From: Forficula auricularia
Taxonomy: Eukaryota > Arthropoda > Insecta > Dermaptera > Forficulidae
Direction of reading: 5' to 3'
DNA length: 64,000 bases
NCBI GenBank assembly: GCA_024734495.1
Contig: JALMQS010000275.1
Location: 1-64,000, forward strand
Shown in pieces: positions 34,451 through 44,420 of this stretch. How positions within the stretch are numbered: the first letter of the stretch is position 1; each line of letters starts with the position of its first letter. Below the pieces are notes generated by a model. The model had not been told where the DNA came from. It worked only from the letters and a program-made list of their open reading frames with translations, and did not search any database. The position numbers were made by a program, and so were the translations under genes.

Positions 34451-35230
34451 TCTAAACCAGTGTTTCAACCTTTTTGGACTCAACGCTCTTTGTAAGACCC
34501 GCTTCTAATTCGCCCTCTCTATAAATTTTAACAGATAAAAATTGTACGACAATCCCTAATATAAGGTAGATTTGGCTTACATTAGGCGTTAGTAAGATAT
34601 ATCCAAAGAAATTTGAAAGAAACAATAGTAGAATAACATTTATTAGTTAGAAATTTAATTTAATTTACAAAAAGTAAGATACATAAAGTAATGTGTTTTA
34701 ATTTTAACATAACAAAGAAATAATAAACTAAATGAAATTTTAATGAGAACCTTGAGGTTGGTGATCTTTGACAAAGTTTAATAATATTGGGTTCTAATTT
34801 TGACAGATATAATCGTAAGTCACCTTTTGTTATAGACGTTGAGGCGATTTCTTTGTTTAGTCAGCATTTGAGAAACCGCACTAAAACCTTTTCCACTAGG
34901 TATGACGTTGAAAATGTTAAGTGATTAATAGCCTTATTTCTATCCATAGTCTTTGAAATGTGTTAGTACTGCTAATTTTATCCAAAATTCTTCTAAAGTA
35001 CTATGTTCAAATGAATGTTTCGCTTCTACATTTGCCTGCAAATCTATTAATATTTCTTGAATGTGCGAAGGACATTAGTAGGATCAGCACTAAATGGATT
35101 AATAACCCAATCAGAACAGAATATTTTCACATCTGCCCACGCAAAATGACTATCGCCCCCAAAAGCGTATAGTCAAATAATCGCCCACTGTAAGTTTTCA
35201 CCGCCCAGGTTGAGAATCACTAGTCTAAAC
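34450..35230. mobile_element. hAT element with GTCTAAAC 8-bp duplication, inserted in the Gypsy element
   Basis: GTCTAAAC stands on both sides (34450-34457 and 35223-35230). The ends are CAGTGTTTCAACC and, inward from the right, TAGTGATTCTCAACC. Minus-strand frames inside read HFAWADVKIFCSDWVINPFS and, across breaks, MLTKKRNRL-type and LRLSLSKLEPN-type phrases, as at the C terminus of ZBED5-like hAT transposases. It is internally deleted and dead, 765 bp. Confidence 0.85.
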
Positions 35231-35628
35231 GAATCTCATTTTAATAAAAATCCTAAATCCTTGTCGGATATTGACCCAGGTCAGAACGTCACCATTCATA
35301 ACCAAATTAAAATTATTGGGAGCCTGCCGAGTTTTGAGTAAACATGGAAGCCCCCGTTCATACAATGTGCAATTGGAAAGTGGTGATATTGTAAGACGGA
35401 ATCGTGTAGATTTAAGGAAATCGCAAAATGAATTCATTGTTCAGTCAGATGTTAACGACTACAACATGTCAAACTGTGAAACTCGACCTACAATCAGAGC
35501 CCTGTCAAGTCTGCCGGCATTGATACTAATGATGGTATGGTCAATCAGGAACCAGCGCCTGGGCATACGATCAGAAGCGCCGCCTTGTAAAGCGACCCCA
35601 AAGGCTGGACCTAGATACTTATGTAGCG
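35231..35628 (+). pseudogene. 3' end of Gypsy pol and untranslated region
   Basis: It resumes after the hAT insertion with SLSDIDPGQNVTIHNQIKII, the C-terminal tail of Gypsy pol, then stops. No polypurine tract is clear before the 3' LTR. Confidence 0.6.
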
Positions 35629-35787
35629 TGTATTATCATTGCTATTACTGTCGGCAACCAGTAGTAGGCGGGTAGCAATATAATAATATCTACACATCTC
35701 ATCAGCTAATCACAATCATTCAACCAAATGACAATGTAATATTTGTAACATAATTGATCAATATTTAATAAATTAAATAATAATACA
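35629..35787 (+). repeat. 3' LTR of the Gypsy element
   Basis: Starts TGTATTATCATTGCTATTAC and ends TAATAATACA, followed by TTCTC. It differs from the 5' LTR by numerous substitutions and small indels, so the insertion is old. Confidence 0.85.
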
Positions 35788-35792
35788 TTCTC

Positions 35793-36520
35793 AGCCCACG
35801 GTTTTTAATATAAGTAAGATCTAATTCGATAGCTTTTAGTTCTGCGGTGAAGATGCTGGAAATGTCGGGAAGTCTAAAATTAAATTCAAAAATTATTGTG
35901 TTTGAAGGCGCAACCTACTTTTTTGGTTTAGAATTTTGAACCATCGGTGAAAACAAGTGCATAATTCGGATATTTCTTTATAATGTCCTGAAACATTGTT
36001 TTAAAGATAATGCTGTTTGTGTCCCTTTTATTGAATTTATTGAGGTCCCAGATAACTGCAGGTTTTTTAAGAAGCCAGGGAGGGTTGGGTGAAAAAATGG
36101 TTGCGACCTGGCTGTTGCAATTAACCTCAAAAGTCTCAATATGATTTTTCATCCTTATACCTAAAGGTTTAGAGGATCTAGGTTTTGAGAAATTGTTCGA
36201 GTTTATAGTTTTAAATAAAATGTTATACGACGGGTGGGTTCGAAGAGAGTAAATTTTTAATAAATAATTCAAAGATAACATTTCTCTCCTTAATCTTAGA
36301 GGAGGTTCACCTACTTCCACAAGAAGACTAACAACAGGGCTAGTTCGAAAAGCTCCCAATGCTATTCTAATGCCCATATTATGGTCAGCATCAAGTCTTT
36401 TAAGGACACTCTCTGAAACCGATGCATAGATGGGGGAAGCATAGTCTAATTTACTTCTAATTATAGCTCTGTAGACTCTCAGAAGTGCCATAGAATCCGC
36501 TCCCCAATGAGAGATGTAGT
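35793..36520 (-). pseudogene. Non-LTR retrotransposon ORF2, RT end and RNase H start
   Basis: An open minus-strand stretch of about 190 codons (36491 downward) reads SHWGADSMALLRVYRAIIRS, then KLDYASPIYASVSESVLKRL, the thumb region that follows RT in I-like and Jockey-like LINEs. It ends in the RNase H start YALVFTDGSKF. The frame then continues degraded to 35793, where the Gypsy element interrupts it. It resumes at 30765. The presence of RNase H points to the I-type group. The element is 5'-truncated near 36520. Confidence 0.85.
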
Positions 36521-36639
36521 AAATATAACATGTTTACTGTGAATCGGTTTTAAAAATTAGAAAAACATTTTGGTCAACAATAGACAATAAAAATACACTT
36601 ATAATTTTGTGATATTTTCTTTAATTTGATAGATTGAAA

Positions 36640-37150
36640 TTTTAATTTCTGGAATTTAATATCATATTTTTGTTGGGCGTCGTGGGTCCGAATGCCAACA
36701 ATAATTCAGAAGGAAATAAAACAACTGAACAAACATTCTGAGTTGACTCCAGCTGACTGGTTGACGGCTGACTGATTTATTGAAATCGATTCTACAGGTA
36801 TGATTCTTTCTACAAAACATTTCACTGTGCTATGGTGTTAATACTTATTTGTCGTTTAAACATTTTGTTTAATTAACTCGATAATTGTTTCATTCTTATT
36901 ACATTTAGTAACAGTCTATTAATTTATTAAATATCTCAATTTGTTTGGATATTAACAATATTAATTATATTGTACCAATTGTATTGATTTGAGTTGATTT
37001 TCTTTTTATGTAGTCCCTTTATGGGTGATATTAGTAGCTTTCTATATAAACACATTTCTATGTCTATTCTTGACCGTAACATTTTTACTAATTATAGAAT
37101 AAAGTGAAAACTTTTTCTTGACTCAATACGCTCTCTGGCTAGAGCATCTT
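36640..37150 (+). repeat. Possible solo LTR
   Basis: It starts TGTTGGGCGTCGTGGGTCCG, typical of Gypsy LTR starts, and contains CTATATAAAC near 37042 and AATAAA near 37100. No second copy or clear end with target duplication was found. 37151-37900 holds nothing recognised. Confidence 0.3.
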
Positions 37151-37899
37151 AGTAATAAATTTAAATATTAATAAAGCAATAAAAATAAATAAAATTACTC
37201 AAAAAATGTTATTTTGTACATTTTTAACCGGAAGGTCTCGAATTAGAAAGACTAAAATCTACATTGAGTCAAATAATTTATCGTTTTCAAATTTTGTTAT
37301 TCTTTTAAGAATATTATTAACTATCCCTACTAGCATTGCAAGTGGATAGCGTTTTCGAAACTGAAGCTAATTAAAACATATTTAAAAACAAGTCTCAAAC
37401 AAACACTCTGGCTTGTCAGTTTAGCATTAATTTCTAATGAAAATGATATATGCCTAAATCTAGTATTAATAATTAATTTTGTAAATATAAAAGCAAAAAA
37501 AATTTCAATCTTAGCCAATAAAATGTTTAAAAAAAAAATTCTTTGCTATAATTTTATCTAGTGAAAATAATTGAAAACTTGTTTGACTTTGGCTCACGTT
37601 TCGATTTTCCAGGGAGGACAACGATACAGCGCCTGGCCTCTGAATATATATAGTGCTGTAGGCGTAAAAACAGCAGAAGATATACGCTATAAACTGGGAA
37701 GAGGGTGTTGCGTTTAATAAATGACGAAACTGTAATTTAAAATAAAATATACAACCTAACACAAGATATAGTAGTATGCTATTTGATCAAGACAAAACCA
37801 CAGGGTTCGTATATCCTCCACTACAATCCTGAATATATATAGAAAAAATTGTTCTTAATTGTTTTGTAATTAAAAGATTTGAATTTATTTTATATATAT

Positions 37900-38620
37900 G
37901 TTAACATTAAATGAAAGCGAAAGTTAAAACTTTTATCCGGTCACTGCCCTATTTTGGTGCAATTGGGACCAGACTCGTTTTGATAGTGAACCAAGAGTTG
38001 AAAAAAGATACAGGACCCAGCCTGGTATGATCCGACATCTTCCGCTTTAAGCCCGCAGATGCCTTCTCCATTTAGGCGATGGATCCCCTGACTAGATCCT
38101 ATAATCAAATTTTATATATATTCAACTCTCTAGTTCAGTCGCGTTTTCTTCTATTTTCCTAATAGTATGGTTCTTATAAATTTACTACAATTCTCATCTG
38201 TCTGATTCTTTGGGGAATATTCAATAATAAATTTTATTTAGAATGTTTATATGTTAACATTAAATGAAAGCGAAAGTTAAAACTTTTATCCGGTCACTGC
38301 CCTATTTTGGTGCAAATGGGACCAGACTTGTTTTGATAGTGAACCAAGAGTTGAAGGCATCTGCGGGCTTAACGCGGAAGATGTCGGATCATACCCGGCT
38401 GGGTCCTGTATCTTTTTTCAACTCTTGGTTCACTATCAAAACGAGTCTGGTCCCAATTACACCAAAATAGGGCAGTGACCGGATAAAAGTTTTACCTTCG
38501 CTTTCGTTTAATATTAACATATACACATTCTAAATAAAATTTATTATTGAATATCTGAACAAATTCATCTGTTTCGATTTCCCAAAGAATCAGACAGATG
38601 AGAATTAGTATTAAATTTAT
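37900..38620. repeat. Complex palindrome with three copies of one segment
   Basis: The segment AAAGCGAAAGTTAAAACTTT to GAACCAAGAGTTGAA occurs in direct sense at about 37910-38005 and 38263-38355, and inverted at about 38418-38510. The centre (38356-38417) is an inverted copy of 38006-38070. The outer flanks also pair (CATCTGTCTGATTCTTTGGG and CCCAAAGAATCAGACAGATG). No coding frame. Confidence 0.75.
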
Positions 38621-38762
38621 ATATATATATAATGTGGTTTTACTGCCCCCCCCCTCCCCTGAAAACTTCCTGCGGGCGCCCATCTATACATATATAAATA
38701 TATATACCTACATATTTTAATAAGTTGAGTCGAGAAAGTTAAATAATATAATCAATCATTTC

Positions 38763-38902
38763 CTGGCACTTGTGGCCTAGTGGTCAAGGCACTATTCGGC
38801 TATAGGAGAGAGAAGCAGGTTCGAGTCCTTTCTGGTGTACAATCCATTTTTCCTTTTCAAAAAATAATAAAATAATTTTCTAAATATGTAGAATTAACAT
38901 AA
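38763..38902 (+). repeat. tRNA-derived SINE
   Basis: The head carries a good A box (TGGCCTAGTGGTC) and a perfect B box (GGTTCGAGTCC). The acceptor and anticodon stems do not pair well, so it is not a tRNA gene. The body continues GTGTACAATCCATTTTTCC and an AT-rich tail. An inverted partial copy lies at 41892-42000. Confidence 0.7.
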
Positions 38903-39195
38903 GAAATTATTTCACCTTTCCAGCTCAATTGCTTTAAGAAATAAAATAAAACTAATGTTTAAAGTTAATTTGTCTAAAACATTGTTTCTCAATCTGGGTT
39001 CGATAAAGGAAGGTTTGGGGTTCCCCGCGCCTAGAGGTCAATAAAAGAAAAAATAGAAAAACAAAAATAGTAACTTTTAAGGAGATAGGTGTTGGTTCTA
39101 GGTGAAACATTTTAATATAATAATAAAACTTGGAACAAGATGCGAGATAGGTTTCACAAAAAAAGAAATAAAACAAAATTGAGTTTTGAATTTGA

Positions 39196-39240
39196 TATAT
39201 TTCTCTGACTCCTGAAGATGGGCTCCAACTCCGAAATAAA
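39196..39240 (+). ncRNA. Hammerhead-like motif, class C, copy 1, degenerate
   Basis: CTGAAGA at 39212-39218, helix II GGGCT with an imperfect partner, GAAAT at 39233-39237. It is the first of two tandem units of about 160 bp, preceded by an inverted partial copy. Confidence 0.4.
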
Positions 39241-39360
39241 TCAAATTCAAAACTCAATTTCGTTTTATTTCATTTTTTGTGAAACCTATCTCGCATCTTG
39301 TTCAAGTTTTATTATTATATTAAAATGTTTCTACCAAGAACCAACAATTACAAGAGAAAG

Positions 39361-39415
39361 TTTTCTCTGACTCCTGAAGATGGGCTCACCCCCGAAATTA
39401 TATCGAATTCAAAAC
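39361..39415 (+). ncRNA. Hammerhead-like motif, class C, copy 2
   Basis: CTGAAGA at 39374-39380, one unpaired T, helix II GGG/CCC with a CTCA loop plus extra C residues, GAAAT at 39394-39398, a short AT helix III, triplet ATC. Helix I is weak (TC/GA). The tail CACCTAGAACCAAC follows as in the other unit. Confidence 0.45.
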
Positions 39416-39829
39416 TCTAATTTTGTTTTATTTCTTTTTTTGTGAAACCTATCTACCATCTTGTTCAAGTTTTATTATTATATTAAAATGTTTCACCTAG
39501 AACCAACACCTATCTCCTTAAAAGTTACTATTTTGTTTTTCTATTTTTTCTTTTATTGACCTCTAGGCTTTGGGGAACCCCAAACCTTCCTTTATGGAAC
39601 CCAGATTGAGAAACACTGTTTTAGACAAATTAACTTTAAACATTAGTTTTATTTTATTTCTTAAAGCAATTGAGCCGGGAAGGTTAAATAATTTCTTATG
39701 TTAATTCTACATATTGTAGTTGAATAAAGATTTCACTGTCGATGGTAACAGAATTGTTTTTATTTTGAGGTTAAAAATAGAAATAAAATGGGGAGAGTCT
39801 TCTGTTTTTTAATAGCAATGTGTCAATGA

Positions 39830-39890
39830 TTTCTAGTATATTGATAGTTTCGAAGGCATTACCTTCATCATCAGTCTATCACAAATAATT
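39830..39890 (-). ncRNA. Hammerhead-like motif, class A, decayed
   Basis: The minus strand has CTGATGA (39868-39874), helix II GAAGGT/GCCTTC, and GAAAC (39847-39851), but the cleavage triplet region reads TATCAATATAC instead of TATAGTC. It mirrors the intact motif at 41772-41829. Confidence 0.6.
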
Positions 39891-39899
39891 TCAAATTAG

Positions 39900-40792
39900 T
39901 TACAAATTAGATCTATACATAGAAAATTTTGAAAAATATATAATGTCTGTTTCTTCATGTTTCTTCAAGAGAGTAGAACATAACTGATCAATATCTGGGA
40001 TTACTTTTTGTTTAGGCATTTTTCAAGAGTTTGTTACCTGAATGAATGGAATGTTTGTGTAAAATAAGGTCATTTGATTAATTTCTAGTTTTTCATTTAA
40101 AGATCAAATGGGCTTTTTCCAAAGGTTGAAAATTTCAATGGATTCTTTTAAAGAAAGATTAAGGGTCATTGACTTCTTTGATCAATTTAATTTTGGATTG
40201 ATCTGGAAAACTATGATTGCTAGCGTTTGAATGCTCTGCAAACGCATACTTCTCAGCATTTTAATTCTGTAGGCTCTCTTGTGTTCACTGATCCTAATGG
40301 ATAGGCTTCTTTCCGTTTTTCTCTATATAAGTTGATTTGCAATCTATGGCATGTCAATTTATATGCACCGGATTCTTCATTTTTTCGTTGAATTTTTATC
40401 TTTAATTTGGTCCCAATTCACTTCCAAACGTATATGGTGATCTAAAGATTGTCTGCGTACCCAAACGATTTTTTAACTTATGCTTGATTTTTTCGGACAT
40501 CTTACCATAATATGGTAATATTAGTTTTGGCAGATCGTCAATACTGGGAATTGTGTAGAATAGATATCAATTTAAATTTGATTCTTTGAGTCTTTACCTT
40601 TTTAGTATTTGATCTTATTAAATTGCTTTCATAACTACTATTTATAGCTATTTCTTTGATTATCTCTAGTTCTGTTGTAATGCTCTTCTGCGCGCTTTGG
40701 GATACTGATTTGAACGGTGTGAGATCAGTTGAATGGAATGCTGCCAATTTATGTGACATTGGTCGACAAGCCATGTTGTGAATTACTGGCAT
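39900..40792 (-). pseudogene. Penelope RT end and GIY-YIG endonuclease remnant (left copy)
   Basis: The minus strand starts with MSHKLAAFHSTDLTPFKSVS and ELEIIKEIAINSSYES, the stretch after Penelope RT. It then reads LPKLILPYYGKMSEKIKHKL and GAYKLTCHRLQINLYREKRK, which aligns with the endonuclease core of type Y-K-L-x-C-x-x-C-x-x-x-Y-I-G-x-T-x-R. Frameshifts and lost residues, including the second Y-I-G, leave it inactive. Remnants of the EHKRAY segment follow. Confidence 0.78.
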
Positions 40793-40879
40793 CTGTAGAT
40801 GTATCTTTCCTGGAGAATTTCGGATATGTGTTTATTATTATTTATTGAGACAACACACATTCTGAAAATTTTATAGGTG

Positions 40880-41770
40880 ATACATCTACAGATACCGCAA
40901 TCTACAAACGATATTCATTGGCCTAATAGTGTGCTACATATGGCAGCATTCCATTCCAATGATCCCGCCGTTTGAAACACAAGTCCCACAAAGAAAGAGC
41001 ATTCTTTTAACAGAACTAGAGATAATCAAAGAAATAGCTATAAATAATGGTTATGAGCAATTTAATAGATCAAATATTAAAAGGTAAAATTCAAAATCAA
41101 ATTTAAATTTAATCTATTCACAAAATTCCCAAATTAACGATCTGCCAAAACTAATATTCACCATATTATGGTAGATGTCCGAAAAAATAAAGCATAAATT
41201 AAAGTCTAGGTAGCGACAATCTTTAGATCACCATATACATTAGGAAGTGAATGAGTCAAATTAAAGATAAAATCCGAAAATGAAAAATCATGTATATAAA
41301 ATTGACATGCCAAGATTGCAAATCAACTTATAGCAGGAAAAACGAGGAGAAATTTATCCATTAGGATCAATGAACACAAGAGAGCCTACAAATTAAAATA
41401 TGAAAATTATGTCATTTGCAGAGCATTTAAATGCTAACAATCATAGTTTTCCAGATCAACCAAAGTTAAATTGATCAAAAGTCAATGATCTACTATAGAT
41501 TCTTTCTTTAAAAGAATCCATTGAAATTCTTAAAATCCTTGGAAAAAAGCCCATTGAATCTTTAAATGAAAAACTAGAAATTGTCAATGACCCTTTTTTA
41601 AAAACATTCCATTCATTCAGGTAAAACTCATGAAAAATGCCTAAACAAAAGAGTAACCCAGATATTGAGCCAGTTATATTCTAGTCTCTTAAGAAGAAAC
41701 ATGAAGAAAAAGACATTATATATTTTTCAAAATTTTCTATGTATAAATCTTAATTTGTAACTAATTTGAA
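40880..41770 (+). pseudogene. Penelope RT end and GIY-YIG endonuclease remnant (right copy)
   Basis: Plus-strand mirror of the left copy: MAAFHSNDPAV-type start, EIIKEIAINNGYEQFN, then KTRRNLSIRINEHKRAYKLK near 41335-41400, which is the R-x-x-E-H helix of the GIY-YIG nuclease, preserved better here than on the left. Numerous stops. It leads directly into the class A ribozyme motif. Confidence 0.75.
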
Positions 41771-41771
41771 A

Positions 41772-41829
41772 TATTTGTGATGGACTGATGATGAAGGCAG
41801 TGCCTTCGAAACTATAGTCTCTAGAAATA
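41772..41829 (+). ncRNA. Hammerhead ribozyme-like motif, class A, complete
   Basis: In order: outer helix I TATTT (41772-41776), loop GTGA, inner helix I TGGA (41781-41784), CTGATGA (41785-41791), one unpaired T, helix II GAAGGC/GCCTTC with loop AGT, GAAAC (41808-41812), tetraloop TATA, GTC (41817-41819, cleavage expected after C), then TCTA and, after a bulged G, AAATA (41825-41829). Both helix I segments pair. Helix III is only two pairs (AC/GT), as in Penelope-type hammerheads. The one departure is the extra residue before helix II. Confidence 0.72.
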
Positions 41830-41891
41830 ATTAAAAATTATTTTATTAAAAACGAAGACTCTCTCATTTTATTTTATTTTTAACCTAAAAT

Positions 41892-42000
41892 AATTCTACA
41901 TACTTAGAAAATTTATTTTATTATTTTTTGAAAAGGAAAAATGAATTGTACACCGGGAAGGACTCTGAATGTTTCCTATAGCCGAAGAGTGAGTGCCTTG
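41892..42000 (-). repeat. Inverted partial copy of the 38763 SINE
   Basis: The minus strand reads GGCACTCACTCTTCGGCTAT and GTGTACAATTCATTTTTCC, matching the body of the SINE at 38763. It continues the inverted flank interrupted by the Penelope insertion. Confidence 0.7.
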
Positions 42001-42124
42001 ATGCTATGTTATATATTAAGTTATATTAAATATCTCATATTTTAGTGATAAAGGGTTCCTCAGAAATAAATATAAGTGCTCTAGGGTACCTCGCTCTATA
42101 AAAGGTTGAGAAATACTGGTCTAA

Positions 42125-42360
42125 AAAATATATATATTCTTCCAAAAACACAAGTAATTTAATATAATAGAAAATATAATAAAATATTGTTTCTATAAGG
42201 ATCTCCATAGTAACACATAAATAAATACCAGAAACATTAAAAATAAATAGAAAGAAAAATTAACGATTAAGATCTTGCGCGCGCTAGTGTTTCCGGTAAT
42301 TAAATATAGTTTTTTCCAACTTGATTTTATATTCAATGAGAGAAGAGAATAATTATTTAT
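42125..42360. repeat. Dispersed repeat shared with 25470-25700
   Basis: Diverged colinear match (AACACATAAATAAATACCAG, AAATTAACGATTA). Class unknown. Confidence 0.45.
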
Positions 42361-42689
42361 CTCCATTTCCATATATCTGGGTAAGGTAACGAACCCCGTA
42401 CTGACAGAACAAATGGTCTGGTTCAAATAAAAATTACAATTAAAAAACAAAAGCGATTTTGAAGATTTATCTTGTAATTTGTATTATTTTTTTAAATAAT
42501 TGCTACTTTCTAAAAATCTAAATACGCAACTTAGATACTTAAAAATGTAGATACCAATTTCTAGTTTGTTAACAACCTTACCTGAGGTGGACCAATTTGA
42601 CATATAGGTATGTCTTTTTGGCATAAGAGTTTAATTCCCTGATAGTGAATACAACACTATTGATGGAAATCTATGATCATGTTATTTGT

Positions 42690-42865
42690 TAATGAGCACA
42701 CATTTTTTCTTGTTTGTTAATTGTTGATTTCTTGTAATTGATTTGTATTGATGTTTATTAATTTCTGTAGTTAATTTGTATTGATGATTGGTTGACCTAG
42801 CCAGAGGACTTGTGCCTCTAAGCAGGTCGAGTAATAAAGATTTATTTATTTAATAATTATCTATA
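42690..42865 (+). repeat. 3' tail of a retroelement, also at 56525-56665
   Basis: Both copies share TTTGTATTGATG, GACCTAGCCA or GATCTAGCCA, GAGGACTTGT and AGGTCGAGTAATAAA, ending in a TTTA-type simple tail. This looks like the end of a non-LTR element. Confidence 0.5.
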
Positions 42866-42949
42866 ACATTTTCGAATCAGTAGAGTATGTATGAATGTTA
42901 TTTGTAAATTAAATAAAAGTTATAAAAATAATTTAAAAAAGTTTATTAT

Positions 42950-43320
42950 AAGCATTTGAGTCAAGTATAATCCCAACAAAAATTCATGTGTAAAAAAATG
43001 CCAATCGAAGATCGATTAATAAAAACCGTTTGCCAAAAAGTAGATGAGATCTAATGTGCTGCCAAGTTCAACATCATCAATTTAATAAGGTTTGGGGAAC
43101 ACGGTGTTGGTTTATAGTAAATTTAAAAGATTTTTTAATTTTTTTAATTTTATTTCCACTTTGTGAATCACCACTATAATCCGTTAAATAATTCCTGTAT
43201 CATCAATTTATTAAATAAGTCGTGAATAAAGTAACTTCAATTAAAACGCATGTTTTTCATTTTACATGTCCATCTATATTTACTGATTTCACATTTTTAA
43301 TTGAAATTATTTTCCTAAAG
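42950..43320. repeat. Diverged copy of the 45-46 kb palindrome arm
   Basis: It shares ATCCCAACAAAAA, AAAAACCGTTTGCCAAAAA, GAGATCTAATGTGCTG and CATCATCAATTTA with 46385-46560. A further copy family member, here single. Confidence 0.6.
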
Positions 43321-43384
43321 GTTGCCTTTTCCACATTAAATTATTATGATTATTATTATTTGAGTTGTGACAGATGACAGCCAC

Positions 43385-43500
43385 TAAATGTGCCTGTCAT
43401 CTGATTGGCCATCCCAGTGGCTCCAATTTACCATCTACCTTGGTTAGTGGTAAAAAGCATTTACTTTACGACATACAACCGGGCCTTACTAAGCACAAGT
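43385..43500. mobile_element. Half copy of the palindromic MITE at 16570
   Basis: It matches the right arm: CATCTGATTGGCCATCCCAG, TTTACCATCTACC, AAAAGCATTTACTTTACGAC and ATACAACCGGGCCTTA. Confidence 0.7.
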
Positions 43501-43790
43501 GCTGGTAAACTTTAAACTACCCCTGTTGTACTTATGGGGTTAGGCTCGGACAAGTGGTTCGTAACTATACCGTTGAGGCCCGTGGTAAATTCATCGGATG
43601 GGGCCCTCTCTTATTGTAAAGAAGTTAAAGCAACATTGTAGTTTCTTTTTAATAAATCACCACATTAAGTACGTTCAAACGCTATTCTAGTTGCTGTTGC
43701 ATTTTTCGTTGATTTTCTATCATTGATCTACTTTTAATTTAAAGACCGTATTGGATTGAAATAACAATTTTATTTTTATTAAACATAATT

Positions 43791-44045
43791 TCAATTATCA
43801 AAATTTCTTTTTCGGTCTTTCTGTTCAGCAAAAGTGTTAATGACATCAAAGTTCAAATTTTGGGTAATGGAATGTTTGATGGATAGAATAGCTCAATTGC
43901 GTAACCATTCATGTCCAATAGAATTTCTTAAATAATTTTTTATTAATTTTAATTTTGTAAATGATCGCTCAGCACTAGCTGTAGTCACAAGAATGGTTAC
44001 AAATAACAGAAATACAGTGCACTCTTCAGGAAAGCTTGAAAACAT
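43791..44045 (-). pseudogene. hAT transposase C-terminal dimerisation domain
   Basis: 85 codons read MFSSFPEECTVFLLFVTILV, then TTASAERSFTKLKLIKNYLR, then after one internal TGA ILSIKHSITQNLNFDVINTF and a stop at 43791-43793. The A-E-R-S-F-S-x-L-K-x-I-K-x-x-L-R block is the hallmark of the hAT C-terminal domain. The upstream part is missing: the frame is cut by the palindromic repeat starting at about 44047. One stop only, so the fragment is fairly young. Confidence 0.8.
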
Positions 44046-44046
44046 A

Positions 44047-44420
44047 TAAAAATAATTTTTAAGAAAAAATAAAAACCGACTTCAAAAAATTAAATGCAAT
44101 AAATAAAATACACTAAAAGGTATAAAATAATTATTATCTTATTTAGTTACAACTAACCGACGAAATATTAACATGAAATTACTTTTTAAAGTCGGTACCA
44201 AACAAACTATACCTATAAGCGAGCATACTCTCCAAACGTACTAAGTAAGATCCGTCGAGTGCGATTCATAAAAGGTATATGTTTGGCACCGACTTCAAAA
44301 AGTAATTTCATGTTAATATTTCGTCGTTTAGTTGTAACTAAATAAGATAATAATTATTTTATACCTTTTAGTGTATTTTATTTGTTGCATTTAATTTTTT
44401 GAAGTCGGTTTTTATTTTTT
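44047..44420. repeat. Palindrome of the AACCGACTTC repeat family
   Basis: AAAAACCGACTTCAAAAAAT (44070) and its mirror ATTTTTTGAAGTCGGTTTTT (44393) bound arms of about 130 bp around a loop of about 90 bp. The AACCGACTTC plus AGGAGGAGGTTC phrases at 44740-44768 and 46806-46835 belong to a repeat family seen in many insects. Confidence 0.75.

Larger units (their letters stand above)
30766..35792 (+). mobile_element. Ty3/Gypsy retrotransposon, full length but decayed, TTCTC target duplication
   Basis: LTRs at 30771-30926 and 35629-35787 start TGTATTATCATTG and end AATAATACA. TTCTC flanks both sides (30766-30770 and 35788-35792). The interior has gag, protease, RT, RNase H and integrase remains in order, with many stops and shifts. 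It split a minus-strand LINE, and was itself split by a hAT element at 34458-35222. Confidence 0.9.
39703..41902. mobile_element. Penelope-like element, head-to-head dimer of two truncated copies
   Basis: Two inverted copies of a Penelope 3' region meet near 40845. The insertion is bounded by a direct repeat AATTCTACATA (39703-39713 and 41892-41902). The uninterrupted site survives in the left SINE as TTCTAAATATGTAGAATT. Each half has GIY-YIG endonuclease remains and ends with a class A hammerhead-like motif. Inverted partial copies and target duplications of about 10-15 bp are known for Penelope-like elements. Confidence 0.82.
38972..42126. mobile_element. hAT-ended composite with GTCTAAAA duplication
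   Basis: GTCTAAAA is present at 38972-38979 and 42119-42126. The inner ends CATTGTTTCTCAATC and, inward from the right, CAGTATTTCTCAACC match the ends of the element at 202-611. Inside are an inverted copy of the left end plus its own left flank (39540-39714, continued at 41892-42000), a tandem pair of class C hammerhead-like motifs, and the Penelope dimer. So a hAT element has been rebuilt by inverted duplication and then invaded. Confidence 0.65.

Noticed and set aside
38763..38835. Functional tRNA gene
   Set aside because: Promoter boxes are good but the acceptor and anticodon stems do not pair, and the sequence continues as a repeat body. It is called a SINE.
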